Source: Victivallales bacterium
Lineage (GTDB): Bacteria > Verrucomicrobiota > Lentisphaeria > Oligosphaerales > Oligosphaeraceae
Assembly: GCA_017431185.1 (NCBI GenBank)
Contig: JAFRLP010000615.1
Coordinates: 1-5,285 of the forward strand
Length of the DNA: 5,285 nt
Direction: 5' to 3'
This document shows, in pieces, positions 1 through 4,970 of this stretch. Each line of letters opens with the position of its first letter. Positions within the stretch are counted from its first letter, which is position 1. The position numbers and the translations under genes are program-made. The notes beneath the pieces were generated by a model. The model saw only the letters and a program-made list of their open reading frames with translations. It did not search any database and was not told where the DNA came from.

Positions 1-108
1 AGCCCCTCTAGCCCCTCTAGCCCCTCTAGCCCCTCTAGCCCCACGAGCCCCACTAGCCCCACAAGCGCCTCGAGCGCCGCGATCCCCACTATCCCCTCAA
101 GCCCCGCT
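1..108. repeat. 9-bp tandem repeat, about 12 units, running off the left edge
   Basis: Twelve consecutive 9-bp units with consensus AGCCCCTCT. The first four are identical. Later units vary mainly at unit positions 7 and 9 (for example AGCCCCACG, AGCGCCTCG, ATCCCCTCA), and periodicity is lost after position 108. The array may continue to the left of the window. Two forward frames stay open through it, reading Ser-Pro-(Ser/Thr/Ala) or (Ala/Ser)-Pro-(Leu/Arg/Gln), so it could be either an intergenic minisatellite or the low-complexity tail of a gene. The unit size and the perfect-to-degenerate gradient are seen directly; the function is unknown. Confidence 0.9.
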
Positions 109-208
109 AGGCAAACTTTTTGTGTCTGCGGGACTTGCAGGCGGGGAAAGGGATATTACATTATATGTGGGAAATGATTCCCTTATGAGCATGGTGAGCA
201 TTGCGTGA
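2..208 (+). other. possible C-terminal end of an upstream CDS made of Ala-Pro-x repeats
   Basis: Forward frame 2 is open from the left edge to a TGA at 206-208. It reads twelve (A/S)-P-(L/R/Q) triplets and then about 32 non-repetitive residues beginning GKLFVSAGLAGG. In this frame the changes at unit positions 4 and 7 fall on third codon positions and are synonymous (GCC/GCG, CCT/CCA/CCG), and the G-to-T change at position 2 gives a mild Ala-to-Ser. Frame 1 is also open, to a TGA at 175-177. The AT-rich stretch at 153-166 looks more like promoter than coding DNA, so the region may simply be noncoding. No family is recognised. Confidence 0.25.
135..166 (+). promoter_or_regulatory. candidate promoter for the binding-protein gene
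   Basis: TTGCAG at 135-140 could be a -35 box. The AT-rich stretch 153-166 offers several imperfect -10 boxes: TACATT at 157-162 with a 16-bp spacer, or CATTAT at 159-164 with an 18-bp spacer. No box is a strong match. The call rests mostly on this being the only AT-rich patch before the gene. A 5-bp inverted repeat (GGGAA, 4-bp gap, TTCCC) at 169-182 lies just downstream, where an operator could be. Confidence 0.3.
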
Positions 209-246
209 GCGCGCAGTGACCTTCTTACCATGAAATCCCCCTTTCC

Positions 247-263
247 AGAGGAGTTTTATGTGA
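247..263 (+). promoter_or_regulatory. Shine-Dalgarno followed by an ATG-TGA start-stop
   Basis: AGAGGAG at 247-253 is a strong ribosome-binding sequence. The first ATG after it (258-260) is followed directly by TGA (261-263), making a one-codon ORF. The binding-protein start at 265 comes one base later. The Shine-Dalgarno is 4 nt from the first ATG and 11 nt from the second, so neither spacing is ideal and the two starts could compete. The ATG at 265 is taken as the real start because it gives a textbook lipoprotein signal peptide. Confidence 0.6.
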
Positions 264-264
264 A

Positions 265-1296
265 ATGAAAAAGCGTTTGTTTGGAGTTCTGGCACTGCTA
301 GCCGTAGTCATGCTGACGGGATGCCGCAAGAAGGAAACCTTGCACCTGTTCTGCTGGGCGGACTATATTTCTCCAGACCTCATTGAGCAATTTGAGAAGG
401 AGAACAACTGCCGCGTCGTGTATGACACGTTTGATTCGAACGAGGCTCTGCTGGCGAAGTTGCAGGCAGGTGCCACGGGCTATGACCTCATTTTCCCGTC
501 GCATTATGTAGTCAGCATTCTGGCGAAATCTGGCAAATTGGCGGAAATTGACCATTCCCGTCTGGACATGCTGGACCACCTGGACCCCGCCGTCATGGCT
601 TCGTTGCCCGACAAGGATTGCAAGTATTCCATCCCGTATATGATGTCCTACACTGGCATTGGCTATGTCAAGGATGGCATCAAGGACTTCCAGCCGAGTT
701 GGACGATGTTCGAGCGCAGCGACCTGCAGAAGCGCGCCACCTTGCTGGATGACAAGCGCGAAGTCATCGGTGCCGCCCTGCTGACCCTTGGTCTTGACCC
801 CAACTCCACCAATCCTTCTGACCTTGCCCGGGCCAAGGTCGTCTTCCAGAAGTGGTTGCAGAACATCTCCAAGTTCGAAAATGAGCCGTAGAAGAACGGG
901 GTTGCCTCCCGCGAGTTCTTCCTGGTCATGGGCTACTCTGGCGACCTGGTGCAGGTGGTTAGCGAAAACGAGCATGTCGAGTTCGTCATTCCCCGGGAAG
1001 GCTGCCTGATGTCCTGCGATATGCTCTGCATTCCCTTCACCGCAAAGAACCTGGATTTGACCTACAAGTTCATCAACTTCATCCACAAGCCCGAGAACGC
1101 GAAGACCAACATCGAGTTCACGGAATACCTCTGCCCCAACAAGGACGCATATCCTCTGCTTCCGAAGGAAGTGCGTGAAAATCCCGCCATCTTCATCTCT
1201 CCTGAAATCTTTGCCAAGTCCAAGTTCACGGCTGACCAGGGCGAGAACGAAGGTGTCTACAACCAAATCTGGCAGGACATCAAAGCGGGGAAATAA
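265..1296 (+). pseudogene. potD: PotD-like polyamine-type substrate-binding lipoprotein, interrupted by an in-frame TAG
   Basis: Periplasmic substrate-binding protein of the spermidine/putrescine ABC-transporter type. As a lipoprotein it would be anchored to a membrane and capture polyamines or similar amines. The frame spans 343 sense positions plus TAA, close to E. coli PotD length. Residues 1-20 are a lipoprotein signal: KKR, a hydrophobic core, then LTGC with Cys20 as the lipidated residue. Against E. coli PotD (alignment from memory), W31, Y34, S79, Y81, D163, E166 and D252 sit at ligand-binding positions. Y224 and S250 replace two binding tryptophans, so the ligand may differ from spermidine. 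The oddity is TAG at 889-891 (codon 209). Homology continues in the same frame without gap or shift up to IKAGK at the end. Without readthrough only the N-terminal 208 residues form, splitting the fold. It is either a fresh nonsense allele, a recoded site or a sequence error. No permease or ATPase gene is in the window. An internal restart at ATG 928 would lack a signal peptide and a clear ribosome-binding site. Confidence 0.85.
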
Positions 1297-1297
1297 G

Positions 1298-1317
1298 CAA
1301 AAGCCGTAGTGCTTTTG
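1298..1317 (+). other. small hairpin directly after the binding-protein stop codon
   Basis: A perfect 7-bp inverted repeat, CAAAAGC and GCTTTTG, is separated by the 6-nt loop CGTAGT and starts 2 nt after the TAA. It is followed by TTC and then GC-rich sequence, so it has only a short U-rich end. It may stabilise the 3' end of the messenger or act as a weak first terminator before the stronger hairpin 10 nt further on. Confidence 0.5.
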
Positions 1318-1326
1318 TTCGCTGCC

Positions 1327-1372
1327 CTGTCCTGCGCGGTGAAACACTGCGCAGGACAGATTTTCATTGTTT
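1327..1372 (+). terminator. strong intrinsic terminator of the binding-protein gene
   Basis: The arms CTGTCCTGCGC (1327-1337) and GCGCAGGACAG (1349-1359) are perfectly complementary over 11 bp. The stem continues inward through a G-U pair and GTG/CAC to an AAA triloop, giving about 15 bp in all. An interrupted T-rich tract (ATTTTCATTGTTT) follows at 1360-1372. On the opposite strand no T-tract follows the hairpin, so it terminates the plus strand only. It separates the binding-protein gene from the transporter pair. Confidence 0.8.
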
Positions 1373-1408
1373 CCGAAAGCGGAACTCCGCCGCTTTCGGG
1401 TTCTCCGC
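1373..1408 (+). promoter_or_regulatory. leader hairpin with an alternative pairing, upstream of the first NSS gene
   Basis: CCGAAAGCGG (1373-1382) pairs perfectly with CCGCTTTCGG (1390-1399) across a 7-nt loop, with no T-run after it. An overlapping alternative pairs GCGGAAC (1379-1385) with GTTCTCCGC (1400-1408) with one bulged base. The two folds exclude each other. This could be a leader switch for the transporter operon, or extra stem structure of the preceding terminator region. The pairing is seen in the sequence; a regulatory role is inference. No convincing sigma70 promoter was found between here and the start at 1445. Confidence 0.4.
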
Positions 1409-1444
1409 AACGGCGTTTATGCCATCGCACATTGAGAAAGGATC

Positions 1445-3049
1445 ATGGACGGACAAAAATCAGTTGAAATCAAACGGGAAAACTGGGGATCGAAACTGGG
1501 ATTTGTGCTGGCAACAGCAGGAGCGGCGGTCGGTCTCGGCAACGTCTGGCGCTTCCCATACATCACAGGTGTCAACGGCGGCGGCGCCTTTGTGCTGCTG
1601 TATCTGGCCTGTGTGCTTTTGTGCGGTCTTCCGATTTTCCTGTGCGAACTCGTGCTGGGGCGTGCCACGCGCAAGAACCCCGTCGAAGCCTTTGCGATGA
1701 TTGAGCGCGGACGTTCGCGGATGTCCAAGGTGTTGGGTGTGCTGACCGTGCTGTACGGATTTTTCCTGGTCTGCCTGGGGAAATACGGTTTAGGGATTAT
1801 CGCCATCATCGGGGGCACGCTTTTCTGGAAGATGGGGTTTGCGCTGGCAGGTCTCATCGCGATTTTGACTGCGGCGGTGATTGACAGCTACTACAGCGTG
1901 ATCGGCGGCTGGATTATCGAGTACATCCGTCTTGCATGCACGGGCGGCATTGCGCAGATTGACTCCGTGAAATCGGCCGGGAATGCCTTCGAGGAGTTTC
2001 TGAATCATCCGTGGCGGCTGTTTTTGTTCCATGTGATTTTCCTGACTTTCTCGGCCTCGATGCTCTGGGGAGGAATCAAGAACGGCATTGAGCGCTTCTC
2101 GAAAATCCTGATGCCTGCCCTCTTTATTCTCCTGCTTCTGGTGATTCTCCGCAGCGTGACGTTGCCCGGCGCCGTCGCCGGCATCCAATTCCTGCTGCGT
2201 CCCGACTTTTCGAAACTCAGTACGGACAGCATTCTCGTGGCTCTGGGGCACTCCTTCTACAGCCTTTCGATGGGAATGGCCATCAACATCACCTACGGCA
2301 GTTACCAGAAGAGTTCCGAGAACCTTTTCTCCAGCGCGCTTTGGGTCATCTTCACAGACACGATGGCCGCCTTGCTGGCAGGTCTCGCCATCTTCCCCGC
2401 CCTTTTCGCAATGGGCTTCGACCCAGGACAGGGCACCGGCCTCATCTTCAATGTCCTTCCCGCAACCTTCAGCCGCATGCCGCTAGGCTCCATCTGGGCA
2501 GGACTCTTCTTCCTTATGTTCGGAATCGCCGCCATGACCAGTTCCGCCGCGCTCATGGAATGCCCCGTGACCTGGCTGATTGACCAATTCCACTTCAAGC
2601 GCAAGCCTGCCATCGTCATCGCCTATCTTTGCATCGGTCTGCTCGGCGCCCTCACCTGTGTCAGCATCGGCAATTGGGACAAAATCCAGACAGTGCACAA
2701 GGTCGTTCTTGCTGTGATGGGCGAGACATTTGCCAAAGGCAGTTGGATGGATTTCCTGGACAACCTGACAGGCAACTGGCTGATTTCCATCGTGGCACTG
2801 CTGACCTCCCTGTTCGTTGGTTGGGTCTGGGGAACCCAGCAGGCTTCCGTTGCCATCCGAATGGGCTCCGAGCAGTACGCTGACCGCAACTTCCTGATGT
2901 GGATGTGCGGCCTCGTCAAGGACAAACTCTATGGCTCGCACGACCGTTTCACGGGCTTAACCCCCGTGAGTACCTGGCTTCTACTGACGCGCTTCTTCTC
3001 CCCCATCCTCATCGTCCTCATCTTCCTGAAAGCACTCGGCATTCTCTAG
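1445..3049 (+). CDS. sodium-dependent transporter of the neurotransmitter:sodium symporter family (first paralog)
   Basis: Inner-membrane, sodium-coupled importer of amino acids or related amines with the LeuT/SLC6 fold; the substrate cannot be read from sequence. It has 534 residues. TM1 carries the family signature (residues 25-38, ending GLGNVWRFP) with sodium-site N33 and gate R36. TM2 follows NGGGAF (44-49). TM6 has the unwound-helix motif (F271, Y272, S273, S275, M278). D305 in TM7 sits where a carboxylate replaces chloride in bacterial members, implying chloride independence. T365-S366 in TM8 match the second sodium site, and D439 is the likely partner of R36. Residues about 96-130, between TM2 and TM3, form an extra hydrophobic stretch. 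The start at 1445 is preceded by a weak GAGAAAGG, and the N-terminus (RENWGSKLGF) fits the family. The gene ends in TAG, 12 bp before its paralog and in the same frame. Family assignment is firm. Confidence 0.95.
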   Translation: MDGQKSVEIKRENWGSKLGFVLATAGAAVGLGNVWRFPYITGVNGGGAFVLLYLACVLLCGLPIFLCELVLGRATRKNPVEAFAMIERGRSRMSKVLGVLTVLYGFFLVCLGKYGLGIIAIIGGTLFWKMGFALAGLIAILTAAVIDSYYSVIGGWIIEYIRLACTGGIAQIDSVKSAGNAFEEFLNHPWRLFLFHVIFLTFSASMLWGGIKNGIERFSKILMPALFILLLLVILRSVTLPGAVAGIQFLLRPDFSKLSTDSILVALGHSFYSLSMGMAINITYGSYQKSSENLFSSALWVIFTDTMAALLAGLAIFPALFAMGFDPGQGTGLIFNVLPATFSRMPLGSIWAGLFFLMFGIAAMTSSAALMECPVTWLIDQFHFKRKPAIVIAYLCIGLLGALTCVSIGNWDKIQTVHKVVLAVMGETFAKGSWMDFLDNLTGNWLISIVALLTSLFVGWVWGTQQASVAIRMGSEQYADRNFLMWMCGLVKDKLYGSHDRFTGLTPVSTWLLLTRFFSPILIVLIFLKALGIL

Positions 3050-3053
3050 GAGA
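3048..3053 (+). promoter_or_regulatory. ribosome-binding site of the second NSS gene, overlapping the first gene's stop
   Basis: AGGAGA begins on the second base of the first transporter's TAG stop and lies 8 nt before the ATG at 3062. The overlap means that ribosomes ending the first gene stand on the start signal of the second. This supports a translationally coupled two-gene operon and fixes the start at 3062. Confidence 0.8.
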
Positions 3054-3061
3054 ACGCGCTC

Positions 3062-4669
3062 ATGGAACAGAAATCGCGTGAAAACTGGGGCACGAAACTC
3101 GGTTTCGTGCTGGCAACCGCAGGCTCCGCCATCGGACTGGGGAACATCTGGAAATTCCCGTACATGACTGGCATGAATGGCGGCGGTGCCTTCGTCATTG
3201 TCTATCTGCTCTGCATCCTGTTCTGTGGATTCCCGCTGATGCTCTGCGAATTGGGCATCGGACGCGCCGCACATTTGAATCCCATGGCTGCCTTCCGCAA
3301 ACTGGAAGGGGAACAACGTTCCCAGATTGCCAAATGGATTGGCGGCATCGCGATTTTTCTAGGAGTGCTCTTCCTGTTCAACCGATTGTATGCATTTGCC
3401 CTCTGCGCGATTGCGTTTGGATTCCTCTTCCGACGATACGGATTCGCCGTCGCCGGTGCCTTGGCAGTTTTGACTTCGCTGTTCATCCTCGCGTACTACA
3501 GCGTGGTCGGCGGCTGGATTTTGGAGTACATCCGTCTCTCCTTCACGGGAAAGATTCTCGCGGTGAACGGGGTAGGAAACGCGGGAAAGACGTTTGGGGA
3601 GTTCCTGAATAGTTATCCTCGCGTGATAGGCTTCCACATCGTGTTTCTGTTGATTTCCTGCGCGATGCTCTGGGGAGGCATCAAGGACGGAATCGAGCGT
3701 TGGTCGCGCGTGCTGATGCCGTTGCTGTTCATCCTGTTGCTCGTTGTGATTTTCCGCAGTGTGACGTTGCCGGGCGCCCGCGCCGGTCTGGATTTCTTCC
3801 TAAGCCCCGATTTCAGCAAATTGACGGCGCAGAGCGTTCTCATTGCGCTGGGGCACTCCTTCTTCACACTGTCGCTCGGCATGGGCATCACGATGACCTA
3901 TGGCAGTTACCTGAAAAAGACGGAGAATCTTTTCTCATCAGGGCTTTGGATTATCATGCTGGACACGATGGCGGCCATTCTCTCTGGCATCGCGATTTTC
4001 CCCGCAGTGTTCGCGATGGGATTTCAGCCGAACGCCGGACCGTCCCTGATTTTCCAGGTTCTGCCGGCAACCTTCAACAAGATTCCAGGTGGTCTCTCCT
4101 GGCTTTGGGCGGGACTGTTCTTCGTGATGTTCGCCATCGCGGCGCTGACCAGCATGGCCTCCATTCTGGAATGCTCCGTCACCTTCCTCGTCGATACCTT
4201 CAAAATGCGCCGCAAGACCGCCATCCTTTTGAACTTCGTGGCGACCGCCCTGGTGGGTGTCCTCGCCTGCGTCAGCGTGAGCGACTGGACCAATCTTCCG
4301 CATCTTCACAAGGTCCTCGCCGCCTGCTTCGGGGAGAACATCCTTCCTGGCAATTGGTTTGACACGATGGACCACCTCACCAGCAACTGGATGATTCCTC
4401 TGTCGAGCATGCTGACTGCCATCTTCGTCGGCTGGGTCTGGGGTTCCCGCAAGGCCATCAACGAACTCCGCATCGGTGCCGAACCCTACGCAGACCGCAA
4501 TCTCTTCCTCTGGTTCTGCGGACTGTTGGACGATACCCTCCAGGACCCCTCAGCCACGCTCCAGACCCTGACCCCGCTCACCTTCTGGATTTTCCTCACA
4601 CGCTTCTTCTCCCCCGTCATCATTCTCGTCATCTTCCTTCAGAATCTCGGCCTCCTGAGCTTCTCCTGA
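3062..4669 (+). CDS. sodium-dependent transporter of the neurotransmitter:sodium symporter family (second paralog)
   Basis: A second LeuT/SLC6-type sodium symporter, 535 residues, alignable to its upstream neighbour along the whole length with long near-identical blocks around TM6-TM7 and the C-terminus. The pair therefore arose by tandem duplication, an old one because the DNA has diverged throughout. TM1 carries GLGNIWKFPY with N28 and Lys31 where the first paralog has Arg36. The TM6 site reads F267, F268, T269, S271, M274, closer to LeuT than the first paralog. D301 suggests chloride independence, T363-S364 form the second sodium site, and D437 is the likely gate partner of Lys31. Residues about 92-127 form the same extra hydrophobic stretch between TM2 and TM3. 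It ends with TGA. Different TM6 residues suggest the two copies differ in substrate or affinity; a hetero-oligomer is possible but unproven. Substrate unknown. Confidence 0.95.
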   Translation: MEQKSRENWGTKLGFVLATAGSAIGLGNIWKFPYMTGMNGGGAFVIVYLLCILFCGFPLMLCELGIGRAAHLNPMAAFRKLEGEQRSQIAKWIGGIAIFLGVLFLFNRLYAFALCAIAFGFLFRRYGFAVAGALAVLTSLFILAYYSVVGGWILEYIRLSFTGKILAVNGVGNAGKTFGEFLNSYPRVIGFHIVFLLISCAMLWGGIKDGIERWSRVLMPLLFILLLVVIFRSVTLPGARAGLDFFLSPDFSKLTAQSVLIALGHSFFTLSLGMGITMTYGSYLKKTENLFSSGLWIIMLDTMAAILSGIAIFPAVFAMGFQPNAGPSLIFQVLPATFNKIPGGLSWLWAGLFFVMFAIAALTSMASILECSVTFLVDTFKMRRKTAILLNFVATALVGVLACVSVSDWTNLPHLHKVLAACFGENILPGNWFDTMDHLTSNWMIPLSSMLTAIFVGWVWGSRKAINELRIGAEPYADRNLFLWFCGLLDDTLQDPSATLQTLTPLTFWIFLTRFFSPVIILVIFLQNLGLLSFS

Positions 4670-4727
4670 AGTGGCAACGCCATTCCGCCAATTTCCCCAT
4701 TTTTTCAAAAAACTTAGAGCAAGCGGT
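4670..4727. other. intergenic region after the transporter operon, no clear terminator
   Basis: Only a 4-bp stem (TGGC/GCCA, 4672-4682) precedes a T-run at 4700-4705. A 6-T/6-A palindrome lies at 4700-4712. TTTCCCCA (4692-4699) is complementary to TGGGGAAA (4735-4742), enclosing a 35-nt loop. None of these is a convincing intrinsic terminator, so transport messages may run into the tRNA and stop at its terminator. Confidence 0.4.
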
Positions 4728-4755
4728 TTGAAAGTGGGGAAAATGGTAGTATGTT
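4728..4755 (+). promoter_or_regulatory. likely sigma70 promoter of tRNA-Gln
   Basis: TTGAAA (4728-4733, -35) and TATGTT (4750-4755, -10) are 16 bp apart, each close to consensus, in an AT-rich stretch. Transcription would start near 4762, leaving a leader of roughly 18 nt before the mature tRNA 5' end at 4780. Position and spacing support it; expression evidence is lacking. Confidence 0.6.
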
Positions 4756-4779
4756 AAATAGTGTCTTTGAAATACAGGA

Positions 4780-4853
4780 TGCCCCATGGTGTAATGGTAG
4801 CACAACTGACTCTGGATCAGTTAGTCTTGGTTCAAATCCAGGTGGGGCAGCCA
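4780..4853 (+). tRNA. tRNA-Gln (anticodon CTG)
   Basis: A full cloverleaf folds by eye. The acceptor arms TGCCCCA (4780-4786) and TGGGGCA (4843-4849) pair over 7 bp, with discriminator G at 4850 and an encoded CCA at 4851-4853. The D arm is GTG/CAC (4789-4791, 4801-4803) with GG in its loop. The anticodon stem is ACTGA/TCAGT (4805-4809, 4817-4821) around CTCTGGA, giving anticodon CTG at 4812-4814, which reads CAG. The variable loop has 4 nt. The T arm is CTTGG/CCAGG (4826-4830, 4838-4842) with loop TTCAAAT. The weak U1-A72 pair and the GTGTAATGGTAGCAC D-arm are typical of bacterial glutamine tRNAs, supporting the anticodon call. It stands alone with its own promoter and terminator. Confidence 0.96.
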
Positions 4854-4860
4854 TCCAGGT

Positions 4861-4891
4861 CCTTGCAGGAAATGTTCTGCAAGGTTTTTTT
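4861..4891 (+). terminator. intrinsic terminator of tRNA-Gln
   Basis: CCTTGCAG (4861-4868) and CTGCAAGG (4877-4884) pair perfectly over 8 bp around an 8-nt loop. Seven Ts follow at 4885-4891. It begins 7 nt after the CCA end. The minus-strand side lacks a T-run, so it does not serve the convergent gene. Confidence 0.9.
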
Positions 4892-4970
4892 GTGCCTGGA
4901 TGCCCCAGCACATGGGTCGACGGCGCGCGCGGCCTGGCAAAACCGACAGGGGGCACGCCTTTAGGGTTAT

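Noticed and set aside
1..108. CRISPR array
   Set aside because: The units are 9 bp and directly adjacent, with no spacers and no cas genes nearby.
928..1296. Independent small gene starting at ATG 928
   Set aside because: It is simply the C-terminal part of the PotD-like protein after the amber codon, has no clear Shine-Dalgarno and would lack a signal peptide.
298..1410. A 370-codon open frame on the minus strand opposite the whole PotD-like gene
   Set aside because: Its product has no recognisable features and the plus strand shows clear PotD homology over the same span. Long antisense frames are common opposite genes rich in third-position C/G.
4853..4910. Phage-type attachment site at the tRNA 3' end
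   Set aside because: The downstream repeat copies the tRNA 5' end rather than the 3' end, is only 10 bp, and no integrase is visible.
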